Assembly: GCA_934662925.1 (NCBI GenBank)
Contig: CAKUKL010000008.1
Location: 1 to 17,073 of the forward strand
DNA length: 17,073 nucleotides
Direction: 5' to 3'
From: an uncultured Oscillospiraceae bacterium
GTDB taxonomy: Bacteria > Bacillota > Clostridia > Oscillospirales > Oscillospiraceae
Shown: positions 6,341 through 13,764 of the stretch, piece by piece
How positions within the stretch are numbered: position 1 is the first letter of the stretch
How the letters are laid out: the number at the start of each line of letters is the position of its first letter
The notes under the pieces: model-generated
What the model was told of the DNA's origin: nothing
Database searches by the model: none
Seen by the model: the letters and a program-made list of their open reading frames with translations, nothing else
Program-made: the position numbers and the translations under genes

Positions 6341-7681
6341 TCAGTACAGCAGGATGGCCATCGCCACGCCGACCAGAGTGAAGACCACGGGGATGCAGAC
6401 GGTCAGCACGAACACATGACCATAGGACTCCTTGTGGGTGGTCTGGAACATCGCCATAGAACCGGCCACGGAGCCGGAGTGGGGCAGTGAGTCGAAGGTG
6501 GTGGCGGACATGACCAGGATGCGGTGCAGGGCCGCGGGGTTGACGCCGGGCATCGCCAGGAAGGTCTCGGAGAACATGCCCAGCCACATCATCATACCGG
6601 CCACGCCGTCGGCGCACAGGGCGGCGACCAGAGCGATGGACAGGAAGGCGGTCAGGTAGGGGTTCAGATTGATGGTCATGATCAGCTGCTTCAGCGGCTC
6701 GAAGCAGGCGGAAGCACTGGTCACGTTGCCGAAGCCGTACACGCAGCCGGCCATAAACATAAAGGGAACGATCTCCATGGGGCCGCAGCTGATGATGTTC
6801 TTCAGGGTGATCTTATGGATGCACACATCCCAGTTGGCGAGGATCATGAACACACAGCAGATCCACATGGAAACGCAGATGCCGCGGGCGCTGGACAGCT
6901 TGAACACGTTGATCATGATGAAGGACAGTACGAGGACACCGGCCAGAGGGGCGATGCCCTTCCACATGGCGGGCACTTCCACCTCGCCGAAGCGGCCTTC
7001 CTTGGCCACGTTGATGCCGGCCATGCCGGCGCCCGGCTCCACGAAGTGCTCACCGCGGCGGCGGGCACGGTGGATGATGTGGGTCAGATACAGGATCGCC
7101 AGCGTCAGGCCGATGAGGGCGCAGACGACGCCCATCAGGGGCGCGGCGTAAATGGTGGTGTGCAGGAAGGTGGTGGGCAGCACGTTGGGCAGCGCGGTCA
7201 CGCCGGGAAGGCAGAAGGAGATCAGCGGCGGGATGCCCATACAGGAGGCATAACCGATGCTGATGGGCATGTCGGCCGCGCGCATCAGAGCCAGAGCGAT
7301 GGGCGCTACCAGAACGTAGGTGCTGATACCGGCGATCTGGATGATGGCGGTCAGCACGATAATGATAATGGGGGCCCGGTTGGCGCCGATCAGCCGGACC
7401 ATATTGTCCGCGATGGCGTTGCCGGACTTGGTCTCTCTCATCAGGAAGGCGAAGAGACCGGCAGACAGATAGACCATTGCGTTATTGATGACGAAGTTGC
7501 CGATACCCGTGGGGAACACGGAGAAGATCGCTTCCATCCAGCCGTCCGTCGCGCCCAGCGCGACGACCATGGCCGCCGCCAGGGCGGCCAGCGCGGTGTT
7601 GACGCCGCGATAGCACAGCAGAATGAAAGCAACGATACCGAGGATCAGGAAAATGGCTGCTACCGGTACACTTGTAAACAT
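6341..7681 (-). CDS. GntP-family permease
   Basis: The product is a 446-residue polytopic membrane protein with about 12 hydrophobic segments. Family signs are the N-terminal LILGIVAFILLCYRGVN, the glycine/asparagine-rich membrane-loop region around GNFVINNAMVYLSAGLFA, and the late ATTFDSLPHSGSV motif, which corresponds to the LDxLPHNGxV signature of gluconate/GntP and related carboxylate permeases. Near it, TTHKESYGHVF matches the usual THKxxY. The likely role is proton-coupled uptake of a sugar acid or other organic acid; the substrate cannot be told from sequence. AAAGGAG lies upstream of ATG 7681. It is the first gene of the six-gene minus-strand operon and is divergent from the membrane-bound AraC regulator, which probably controls it. 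Confidence 0.85.
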   Translation of the reverse strand: MFTSVPVAAIFLILGIVAFILLCYRGVNTALAALAAAMVVALGATDGWMEAIFSVFPTGIGNFVINNAMVYLSAGLFAFLMRETKSGNAIADNMVRLIGANRAPIIIIVLTAIIQIAGISTYVLVAPIALALMRAADMPISIGYASCMGIPPLISFCLPGVTALPNVLPTTFLHTTIYAAPLMGVVCALIGLTLAILYLTHIIHRARRRGEHFVEPGAGMAGINVAKEGRFGEVEVPAMWKGIAPLAGVLVLSFIMINVFKLSSARGICVSMWICCVFMILANWDVCIHKITLKNIISCGPMEIVPFMFMAGCVYGFGNVTSASACFEPLKQLIMTINLNPYLTAFLSIALVAALCADGVAGMMMWLGMFSETFLAMPGVNPAALHRILVMSATTFDSLPHSGSVAGSMAMFQTTHKESYGHVFVLTVCIPVVFTLVGVAMAILLY

Positions 7682-7699
7682 GAGTCTTTCTCTCTCCTT

Positions 7700-7721
7700 T
7701 GCTTACGTTTTGCTTACGTTT
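7700..7721. repeat. perfect tandem 11-bp direct repeat
   Basis: TGCTTACGTTT occurs at 7700-7710 and again at 7711-7721 with no gap, directly upstream of the permease ribosome binding site. On the minus strand it reads AAACGTAAGCA twice. AAACGTA recurs in the opposite orientation at 7883-7889. An 11-bp step is about one helical turn, which would suit a protein or RNA-binding site. Confidence 0.7.
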
Positions 7722-7801
7722 TCATTTTTTCTTTGCCGCAGCGCGCCGGATCGTTCTGTGCAGCGCCCGCCTCTCTTTCCGAACATGATATGCTTACCTC
7801 C

Positions 7802-7821
7802 GCGGTCCAGCGGCGGACCGC
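7802..7821 (-). repeat. GC-rich hairpin in the permease leader
   Basis: GCGGTCC (7802-7808) pairs with GGACCGC (7815-7821) around a six-base loop. If the permease transcript starts further upstream, this would be a leader hairpin. Confidence 0.4.
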
Positions 7822-7903
7822 CGGAAGCCCGGCGCTCTGCATGAGGTGATGGCAAAAAATTAGCACAATCTTTTCGGGCGGTAAACGTACTTTTTTGCGC
7901 TTT

Positions 7904-8023
7904 GTGCGCACACCTGTGCTGTTTTCCCCCGGTGCGCGGCAAAAGCGCAGAATTGCGCACCGGAAAAGATCTGCGCACACTTTGTCAAAAAGCCCGCAAT
8001 TTCAACAATTTTGCGCACACTTT
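7904..8023. promoter_or_regulatory. cluster of GCGCAC elements, likely operators
   Basis: GTGCGC or GCGCAC occurs five times: in the palindrome GTGCGCAC at 7904-7911, in a 9-bp inverted repeat (CCGGTGCGC 7929-7937, GCGCACCGG 7955-7963), and in two exact copies of TGCGCACACTTT at 7972-7983 and 8012-8023. The two long copies are 40 bases apart, near four helical turns. The last ends 17 bases before the -35 box of the regulator promoter. Binding of the AraC-type regulator is the obvious hypothesis. Confidence 0.6.
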
Positions 8024-8040
8024 ACCGCTCCAATATGTAG

Positions 8041-8070
8041 TTGGCAAAAGGTCAGGTCCTGCGGTATAAT
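8041..8070 (+). promoter_or_regulatory. promoter of the AraC regulator gene
   Basis: TTGGCA (8041-8046) and a perfect TATAAT (8065-8070) are spaced by 18 bases. The predicted transcript starts near 8077, followed by AAGGAGG at 8098-8104. Confidence 0.8.
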
Positions 8071-8114
8071 AATATCGGACAATCAAGTAAATTCGTCAAG
8101 GAGGACTTTTGCCA

Positions 8115-9662
8115 ATGGCGATCAGGCGGCGTCTGTTTCTGGAATATGCTCTGCTGGGGCTGGTCAGCGCGGCGATCCCCGGCGTAATCGGTCTGACGGC
8201 GGCACAATACACTCAGCACACACTGCTGTTCTCAATTCTGACGGCCGCGGCCGTCGTCCTCGCCCCCGGCTGCGTGCTGCTGCTGTTCCACCGGCGGCTG
8301 ACGCTGCGGGCCGAGCTGCTGGAAAAGGCCGTCGCCGCCGCCGGCGTCGAGCTGGCGGACAAGGCCACCATGGAGATCGCGCTGCGCAATCTCTTCCTGC
8401 GCCAGCTGGAGATCCGCGACCGGGAGGAGGTCCGGAAGGAGATGGACCGGGGGCGGCTCATCGAGCGCCTGCTGGGCGACAACAAGCACACGCTGGCCTT
8501 CGCCGACGCGCCGGAGCAGCTGGACAAGCTGGTCCGGCAGGACGTGCTGCAGATGCCCCACCCGGGCTTCTGCCTGCTCTGCCTGCGCATCGACGACTAC
8601 GACCAGATCTTCCACCGCCGGGGCCAGACCAACGTGGTACTGACGGACTATGTGAAGATCCGGAACACCATTCAGGATACGCTGCGGGCCTGCGCGCCGG
8701 AGGGCTCGAACCTCTACTGCGTGGAGTATTCGGGCTGCTACACCTGTCTCATCAATCTGGAGCTGGATCCGGGCGCGGACAGCCGGGAGACCCTGCGCTC
8801 CATCCACGTCTGGTGTGAGCGGGTCATTTTACAGCTGGACACCGACCACGACATCATGGCCATCGCCGCGCTGTCCACACCTTTCTTCGACATCTCCAAC
8901 GCCCACGAGGCTCTGTACGAATGTCTCGGCCTGTTCCGCTACGCCGATATGCTGTCCATGGAGCAGCCGGTCATCTCCGCGCTGGACATTCCCACGGACA
9001 CCGCCGACGCCGACACCCACCAGAAGCAGCTTTGGAAGAAATACGTCCACGCCGCCACGACGCTGGACATGCCGAAGGCCCGGGACCTGCTGCTGGAGCT
9101 GCTGGATCCGAAGTTCATCACCTCCCCCCAGCAGGCGGAGTCGGTCAGCCAGATGGTGCTGTTCCATCTGGGCATCGCCTTTGAAACGCTGGGCTGCGTC
9201 GTGGAGAAAAAGCCGGAGCTGAACCTGCTCTGCCGCCAGATCAGCTCCGCCGCGTCGCTGGAGGAGCTGTCCTCCCTCGTCCAGCAGGTGTTCGACCAGC
9301 TGGATCTGGCCAACCTTCCGGAGGGCAAGAAGGAGAGCAAGGCCCAGCAGCTCCAGCAGTACATCGACGAGCACTACATGGACCCCGACCTGAACCTGAC
9401 CATCCTCAGCGACCGGTTCTCCATGAACCCCTCCTATGTCGCCCGCATTTTCAAGGAGGCCACCGGTCTGAGCGTGCTGGCCTACCTCCAGCAGCAGCGG
9501 CTCAACAGCGCGAAGCACCTGCTGGAGACGACGGGCCTGAACCTGACGGACATCGCCCTGCGCACCGGCTACGCCAGCGGCTGGACTCTGACCCGCGCCT
9601 TCAAGCGCAGCGAGGGCGTCACCCCCGGCGCCTACCGCCAGATGAGCCAGAGCGCTACCTGA
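8115..9662 (+). CDS. membrane-anchored AraC-family transcriptional regulator
   Basis: The product is 515 residues. Two predicted transmembrane helices at about 8-30 and 37-58 form a hairpin with a very short outside loop, leaving the rest in the cytoplasm. A helical linker (about 62-120) and a central domain of unknown type (about 130-400) lead to a full AraC double helix-turn-helix at about 411-515 (LTILSDRFSMNPSYVARIFKE, then LTDIALRTGYASG and GVTPGAYR). A sensory loop of about six residues makes a classic extracellular ligand domain unlikely; it may sense the membrane or a partner protein. I prefer ATG 8115 over TTG 8109, because AAGGAGG is 10 bases from the ATG and only 4 from the TTG. 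It is divergent from the permease operon and probably regulates it and itself. The MATE gene begins 42 bases downstream. Confidence 0.85.
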   Translation: MAIRRRLFLEYALLGLVSAAIPGVIGLTAAQYTQHTLLFSILTAAAVVLAPGCVLLLFHRRLTLRAELLEKAVAAAGVELADKATMEIALRNLFLRQLEIRDREEVRKEMDRGRLIERLLGDNKHTLAFADAPEQLDKLVRQDVLQMPHPGFCLLCLRIDDYDQIFHRRGQTNVVLTDYVKIRNTIQDTLRACAPEGSNLYCVEYSGCYTCLINLELDPGADSRETLRSIHVWCERVILQLDTDHDIMAIAALSTPFFDISNAHEALYECLGLFRYADMLSMEQPVISALDIPTDTADADTHQKQLWKKYVHAATTLDMPKARDLLLELLDPKFITSPQQAESVSQMVLFHLGIAFETLGCVVEKKPELNLLCRQISSAASLEELSSLVQQVFDQLDLANLPEGKKESKAQQLQQYIDEHYMDPDLNLTILSDRFSMNPSYVARIFKEATGLSVLAYLQQQRLNSAKHLLETTGLNLTDIALRTGYASGWTLTRAFKRSEGVTPGAYRQMSQSAT

Positions 9663-9704
9663 GCCGCCGCAAGCCCCACATTCAACCGCAAAGGAACCTG
9701 CACT

Positions 9705-11036
9705 ATGGAAAAAAATCTCACCACCGGCAGCGTGCTGAAAAACGTCGCGTACTTCTCCCTGCCCTATCTGCTCAGCTACTTTTTGCAGACGCTGTACGGC
9801 ATGGCCGACCTGTTCATCGTCGGCCAGTTCGAGGGGGTGGCCAGCACCACCGCCGTGTCCGTCGGCTCACAGGTCATGCACATGATCACCGTCATGCTGG
9901 TGGGTCTCGCCATGGGCACCACCGTGAACGTTGCGCAGGCCGTAGGCGGCAGCGACCGCCGCCGGGCCGCCGCCTGCATCGGCAACACGGTCACGCTGTT
10001 CATGGGCGTGTCCCTGGCGCTGACGGCAGTGCTGCTCCTGCTGCGCAACGGCATCGTAGCCGTCATGTCCACCCCGGCGGAGGCCGTGGAGGGGACGGCC
10101 GCCTACCTCACCGTGTGCTTCATCGGCATCCCCTTCATCACGGCGTACAACATCATCTCCTCCATTTTCCGGGGGCTGGGGGACAGCAAAAGCCCCATGT
10201 ACTTCATCGCCGTGGCCTGCGCCGCCAACATCGCCTTCGACTACCTCTTCATGGGCGCCCTCCACATGGGCCCCGCCGGCGCGGCGCTGGGCACCACGCT
10301 GGCGCAGGCGGTGAGCGTGGCGGCGTCGCTGGCGGTCATCCTCCGGAGAAAGACCGGCGTCGCCCCCCGGTGGGAGGACCTCAGGCCCCGGCGGAACGTC
10401 ATGGGGGCGCTGCTGCGGGTGGGCGTGCCCATCGCCATGCAGGACGGCCTCATTCAGATCGCCTTCATTGTCATCACCGTCATCGCCAACCGCCGGGGCC
10501 TCACCGACGCGGCGGCGGTTGGCATTGTGGAAAAGATCATCAGCTTTCTGTTCCTTGTGCCGTCGTCCATGCTGTCCACGGTGTCGGCGCTGGGGGCCCA
10601 GAACATCGGTGCGGGCAAGCCGGAGCGTGCCCGCCAGACCCTGCGGTACGCCATCATCATCACGGTGGCCTTCGGCCTGTGCATCGCCCTGCTGATGCAG
10701 GTGCTGGCCGAGCCGGTGGTGGCGCTGTTCACCGACGGCGCGGAGGTCGTCCGCATGGGCGGGCAGTACATGCGGGGCTACGTGTGGGACTGCGTGTTCG
10801 CCGGAATCCACTTCTGCTTCAGCGGCTATTTCTGCGCCTGCGGCCGGTCGGAGCTGTCCTTCCTCCACAACATCACCGCCATCGTGCTGGTGCGAATCCC
10901 CGGGGTGTACCTGACATCCAGGCTCTTCGCGGACACCCTGTTCCCCATGGGCCTTGCCACGGCGGCGGGGTCACTGACGTCGGTGATCATCTGTCTCATC
11001 GCCTACCGGGGCATCACCCGGAAAGAGCGGGGCTGA
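9705..11036 (+). CDS. MATE-family multidrug/metabolite exporter
   Basis: The product is a 443-residue, 12-helix membrane protein. MATE signatures are PYLLSYFLQTLYGMADLFIVGQF (20-42), the TVNVAQAVGG segment, IFRGLGDSKSPMYF (about 153-166), and the repeat of the same pattern in the second half (SALGAQNIGAGKPERARQTL). MATE proteins expel drugs or metabolites by cation antiport; the substrate is not predictable. ATG 9705 has an AAAGGA-type site upstream, and the gene follows the AraC regulator by 42 bases with no terminator between, so the two are probably co-transcribed. That links export to the same signal that controls the permease operon. A bidirectional terminator follows. Confidence 0.9.
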   Translation: MEKNLTTGSVLKNVAYFSLPYLLSYFLQTLYGMADLFIVGQFEGVASTTAVSVGSQVMHMITVMLVGLAMGTTVNVAQAVGGSDRRRAAACIGNTVTLFMGVSLALTAVLLLLRNGIVAVMSTPAEAVEGTAAYLTVCFIGIPFITAYNIISSIFRGLGDSKSPMYFIAVACAANIAFDYLFMGALHMGPAGAALGTTLAQAVSVAASLAVILRRKTGVAPRWEDLRPRRNVMGALLRVGVPIAMQDGLIQIAFIVITVIANRRGLTDAAAVGIVEKIISFLFLVPSSMLSTVSALGAQNIGAGKPERARQTLRYAIIITVAFGLCIALLMQVLAEPVVALFTDGAEVVRMGGQYMRGYVWDCVFAGIHFCFSGYFCACGRSELSFLHNITAIVLVRIPGVYLTSRLFADTLFPMGLATAAGSLTSVIICLIAYRGITRKERG

Positions 11037-11054
11037 AGCCGCTGTTTCCCATCC

Positions 11055-11103
11055 AAAAAAGGAGCGTCCCGGACCTGTCCGGGACGCTCCTTCCGCGTTT
11101 TTA
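11055..11103. terminator. bidirectional terminator between MATE and aldo/keto reductase
   Basis: A 16-bp perfect stem (AAGGAGCGTCCCGGAC and its complement, 11059-11092) has A6 on its left and a T run at 11098-11102 on its right. It separates the convergent MATE gene (plus) and aldo/keto reductase operon (minus) and should serve both. Confidence 0.85.
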
Positions 11104-11111
11104 TGCCGTTC

Positions 11112-11981
11112 TTACGCCAGCGGCTTGCCGCTGAACACCGGGAACACGCCAAACTCGCCGTAATCTGCGATGCGCTCCATGTGCTTGAGCGTCTCCATAT
11201 CTTCATCGGAGATGACGAAGTCCATGGCGGCGTTGTCCGCCATGTGGGCGGGGTCCGCCGTCTTGGGCAGAGCCACGGCCCCCAGCTGGATGGCGTAGCG
11301 GACGCACAGCTGGGCGGCGGAAACGCCGTACCTCGCCGCCATTTCCGCGATAGCGGGGTTCTTGAGGGCCTCGCCGTGGGCGATGGGGGAGTAGGCCTCC
11401 ACCAGAATGCCCTGCTTCTCGCAGAAGTCCACCAGATCAAGGTCGGTGTTGCTGATGTGCAGGAGGATCTGGTTCACCGCGGGCTTCACCCGGCAGTCGG
11501 ACATCAGGCTCTCCAGATCGTCCCGCAGGAAGTTGGACACGCCGATGACCCGCACCTTGCCCGCGGCCTGCGCGTCCTCAAGGGCCCGCCAGACCGCCTT
11601 GTTTTCCTCAAAATAGCGCTTTTCCACCCGGAACTCCCGCCATGGCCGGGGGGAGTGGATGATCATCTGGTCGAGGTAGTCAAGGCCCATTTTCTCCAGC
11701 GTCTCGTCGATGGAGCGGGCGGCGTCCTCATAGGTCTTCATCTCCGCGGCCACCTTGCTGGCCACGAACAGCTCCTCCCGGGGCAGGCCGCAGGTACGCA
11801 CGCCTTCGCCCACGCCCCGCTCGTTGCCGTAGGCCTGCGCGGTGTCGATCATCCGATAGCCCAGCTTCACCGCGGCCCGGACGGCCTCCGCCGCCTTGCC
11901 GTCGTCAATGAACCATGTTCCCAGCCCCAGCTTGGGGATCTTGATTCCGCTTTCCAGCGTATAAGTCTCGTTCAGAATCAT
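11112..11981 (-). CDS. aldo/keto reductase
   Basis: The product is 289 residues, a TIM-barrel NADPH-dependent carbonyl reductase. The full catalytic tetrad is visible: D46 and Y51 in IDTAQAYGNE, K76 in VASKV, H109 in MIIHSP. Other family marks are GLGTW (19-23), GVSNF and the late cofactor-binding ALPKTAD. It is closest in style to the 2,5-diketogluconate-reductase-like bacterial group; the true substrate is unknown but would be an aldehyde or ketone. ATG 11981 has AAGGAG 10 bases upstream, and the cupin gene ends 14 bases before it. It is the last gene of a three-gene operon under the MerR-type promoter at 13223-13253, which suggests a role in removing reactive carbonyls. Confidence 0.9.
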   Translation of the reverse strand: MILNETYTLESGIKIPKLGLGTWFIDDGKAAEAVRAAVKLGYRMIDTAQAYGNERGVGEGVRTCGLPREELFVASKVAAEMKTYEDAARSIDETLEKMGLDYLDQMIIHSPRPWREFRVEKRYFEENKAVWRALEDAQAAGKVRVIGVSNFLRDDLESLMSDCRVKPAVNQILLHISNTDLDLVDFCEKQGILVEAYSPIAHGEALKNPAIAEMAARYGVSAAQLCVRYAIQLGAVALPKTADPAHMADNAAMDFVISDEDMETLKHMERIADYGEFGVFPVFSGKPLA

Positions 11982-11995
11982 AGATCAATTGCTCC

Positions 11996-12427
11996 TTACA
12001 GTTTCCCGTATTCCTCGTCCGTCACCGGCTCACACCATTCGTTGGAGCAGTTCTCGCCGGGGACCTCCACGGCGATGTGGGAGAACCAGGTGTCCTTCTT
12101 GGCCCCGTGCCAGTGCTTGACGTTGGCGGGGATCATCACCACGCTGCCCTCATGAAGGCTGACGGGCTCCTTGCCCTCCTCCTGATACCAGCCCTCGCCG
12201 GCGGTGCACAGCAGCAGCTGGCCGCCGCCGCGGGCTGCATGATGGATGTGCCAGTTGTTGCGGCAGCCTGGCTCGAAGGTGACATTGAAGCACGTGACGC
12301 CGAACCCGGCCTCGGTGAGGGGATTCAGGAAGGAATCCCTGATAAAGTACTGGGCGTAGTTGACATTGGGTGCACCGGTGCCGAACATGTTTGCCTGCTC
12401 AAAGGCTTCTCTGGTTGCGTATTTCAT
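11996..12427 (-). CDS. cupin-domain protein
   Basis: This 143-residue single cupin barrel carries motif 1 at WHIHHAARGGGQLLLCTAGEG (candidate metal ligands H60, H62, Q70) and motif 2 around VMIPANVKHWHGA (H105/H107). Small cupins of this kind, often listed near carboxymuconolactone-decarboxylase-like proteins, bind a metal and act as isomerases, dioxygenases or sensors; the reaction is not clear here. ATG 12427 has GGAGG 8 bases upstream, and an in-frame GTG at 12442 lies on the wrong side of that site. It sits between the RibD-C-like reductase (40 bases) and the aldo/keto reductase (14 bases) in one operon. Confidence 0.85.
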   Translation of the reverse strand: MKYATREAFEQANMFGTGAPNVNYAQYFIRDSFLNPLTEAGFGVTCFNVTFEPGCRNNWHIHHAARGGGQLLLCTAGEGWYQEEGKEPVSLHEGSVVMIPANVKHWHGAKKDTWFSHIAVEVPGENCSNEWCEPVTDEEYGKL

Positions 12428-12467
12428 CTCTAAAACCTCCACATATTATATAAATGTTGTTGATAAC

Positions 12468-13154
12468 TTAATCGTGCTCCACGGCGTACCGCAGCCAGAC
12501 GGCGCCGCTGCCGTACTGCTTGACATTGCTGAGCTTCAGCGGCGTCACGGCCCGGTCCGCGGGCAGGCCGTCGAACACGGCGGCCATGCCGCCCCGGCCG
12601 TCGATGCCCGCGCCCACGAGGATGCTGACCTCGTCCAGCAGCCCCGCCGCCAGAAAGCCCGCGTTCATGTGTCCGCCGCCCACCACGGCCATCCGCTCCA
12701 CGCCGAACTCGGCGGCGAGGATCTCGCAGGCCCGGACAAGGTCAATGTGCTCTTTGCCGCAGGCGATCCACGAGATATGGCACTGGTCAAGATAGGCCAG
12801 ATACTCCCGGCTGACCTGCTCGCAGGTCAGAATCAGCAGCGGGCGGCCGCCGTCCTCCTCCACGCCGTCCCACAGCAGGCTGCCCCGGCTGTCGGCCACG
12901 ATCTCGTAGCCTTCGGCCTCCGCCGCCTTGGAGAAGGCCTCACGGCCCAGCGGGGTGACGCTTTCGCTGCGGAAAACGCCGGGCTTCGCCATTTCCAGCT
13001 CCGCCGTCACCCGGCCGCTGACCCGGGTGGGGGCGTTGAGGGAATCCAGCGTATCGTAATAGTCCTGCACACCGGGCAGGTGCTCCGTCATGGCGCAGTC
13101 GATGCGCCCGTCCACGGAGGTCATCATGTGGCAAATGATATATGGTCTCTTCAT
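12468..13154 (-). CDS. RibD C-terminal / dihydrofolate-reductase-like NADPH reductase
   Basis: The product is 228 residues. The N-terminal MKRPYIICHMMTSVDGRID is the typical opening of RibD-C-domain proteins. VSGRVTAELE follows, and the late AVVGGGHMNAGFLAAGLLDEV stretch is the NADPH-binding signature region. Stand-alone members are reductases of unknown substrate and need not be part of riboflavin synthesis; no other rib genes are near. ATG 13154 has AAGGAGG upstream, whereas the upstream in-frame start at 13193 has none and would lie inside the promoter zone. It is the first gene of the operon with the cupin and aldo/keto reductase, all under the MerR-type promoter. Confidence 0.85.
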   Translation of the reverse strand: MKRPYIICHMMTSVDGRIDCAMTEHLPGVQDYYDTLDSLNAPTRVSGRVTAELEMAKPGVFRSESVTPLGREAFSKAAEAEGYEIVADSRGSLLWDGVEEDGGRPLLILTCEQVSREYLAYLDQCHISWIACGKEHIDLVRACEILAAEFGVERMAVVGGGHMNAGFLAAGLLDEVSILVGAGIDGRGGMAAVFDGLPADRAVTPLKLSNVKQYGSGAVWLRYAVEHD

Positions 13155-13174
13155 GGGGATCCTCCTTAAACCGC

Positions 13175-13203
13175 TTGACATCAGGGGTGTCATGCTTTAT
13201 AGT
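13175..13203 (+). promoter_or_regulatory. merR promoter
   Basis: TTGACA (13175-13180) and TATAGT (13198-13203) are spaced 17 bases, a near-consensus sigma-A promoter. The spacer carries TGACA...TGTCA symmetry (13176-13192). It points toward merR and lies downstream of the start point of the opposing operon, so the two transcripts would overlap across the leader of the reductase operon. Confidence 0.7.
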
Positions 13204-13222
13204 TTTCTTCAAGTTCGTGTAT

Positions 13223-13253
13223 ACTCTACAACTTGAAGCATACTTTAAGTCAA
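13223..13253 (-). promoter_or_regulatory. MerR-type promoter and operator of the reductase operon
   Basis: On the minus strand, TTGACT (13253-13248) and TAGAGT (13228-13223) are separated by 19 bases, the overlong spacer typical of MerR-activated promoters. Centred in it is the near-palindrome ACTTGAAG-CATA-CTTTAAGT (13231-13250). A further half-site CTTCAAGTT at 13207-13215 makes a perfect 9-bp inverted repeat with AACTTGAAG at 13230-13238. Confidence 0.8.
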
Positions 13254-13285
13254 GAGGTTTTTGAAATTTTTTCGGAGGAATTTTT

Positions 13286-13750
13286 ATGGTCTATACGGTG
13301 GGTGAAATGGCAAAGCTGCTGGAGGTGCCGTCCTCCACGCTGCGGTACTATGACAAAGAGGGGCTGCTGCCCTTTGTGGAGCGGTCCTCCGGCGGCATCC
13401 GGATGTTTCAGGAGACGGATTTCGAGTGGCTCCAGATCATCAGCTGCATGAAAAAGGCCGGGATGTCCATCCGGGACATCCGGCAGTACATCGAGCTTGC
13501 CATGCAGGGGGACGACACCATCGGCCTGCGCCTGCAGATGTTCCTGCGCCAGCGGGACGCGCTCAAGGCGCAGATCGCGGAGATGGAGCGTACACTGGAG
13601 ACGGTGGAGTACAAGTGCTGGTTCTACGAGACGGCGCAGGCGGCGGGCACGGTGGACGTGCCGAAAGACATGCCGGACAACGAGGTGCCCGAGCGCTTCC
13701 GCGCCATCCGGCAGGAGCTGCAAAGCATCCCCAACGCAGAAGCAGAATAA
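13286..13750 (+). CDS. MerR-family regulator, NmlR/AdhR-like
   Basis: The product is 154 residues. The winged helix-turn-helix covers VYTVGEMAKLLEVPSSTLRYYDKEGLLPF (2-30) and the wing region to about 75. A dimerisation coiled coil (about 80-115, LRLQMFLRQRDALKAQIAEMERTL) follows, then a short tail. Cys54 in IISCMKKAGMSIRDI is at the position of the conserved sensor cysteine in NmlR/AdhR proteins, which respond to aldehydes and other thiol-reactive compounds. ATG 13286 has GGAGG 8 bases upstream. It is divergent from the RibD-C/cupin/aldo-keto-reductase operon, whose 19-bp-spacer promoter it should activate. The lipoprotein gene starts 14 bases after its stop, so it may also lead the plus-strand operon. 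Confidence 0.85.
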   Translation: MVYTVGEMAKLLEVPSSTLRYYDKEGLLPFVERSSGGIRMFQETDFEWLQIISCMKKAGMSIRDIRQYIELAMQGDDTIGLRLQMFLRQRDALKAQIAEMERTLETVEYKCWFYETAQAAGTVDVPKDMPDNEVPERFRAIRQELQSIPNAEAE

Positions 13751-13764
13751 GGAGGTACTTCCCC

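Larger units (their letters stand above)
7682..8114. promoter_or_regulatory. 433-bp divergent regulatory region
   Basis: I see no gene here. It holds a tandem 11-bp repeat beside the permease ribosome binding site, a GC-rich hairpin, several GCGCAC/GTGCGC elements and the promoter of the regulator. It is AT-richer than the flanking genes. No clear minus-strand promoter was found; a weak candidate reads TTTACC, 17 bases, TAATTT near 7855-7885. Confidence 0.75.

Noticed and set aside
6524..7849. Plus-strand open frame of 441 codons opposite the permease
   Set aside because: Its product is rich in His, Gly, Asp and Gln, the usual antisense image of a hydrophobic GC-rich gene. The permease strand has the family motifs and a ribosome binding site.
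7904..8023. CRISPR-like repeats near the Csx3-like gene
   Set aside because: The repeated words are 6-12 bp, unevenly spaced and variably oriented, unlike a CRISPR array; operator sites fit better.
8109..8114. TTG start at 8109 for the AraC regulator
   Set aside because: It is only 4 bases from AAGGAGG, while ATG 8115 is at a workable 10 bases and is the stronger start codon.
9867..10868. Minus-strand open frame of 333 codons
   Set aside because: It is an antisense shadow of the MATE gene with low-complexity His/Asp/Gly composition.
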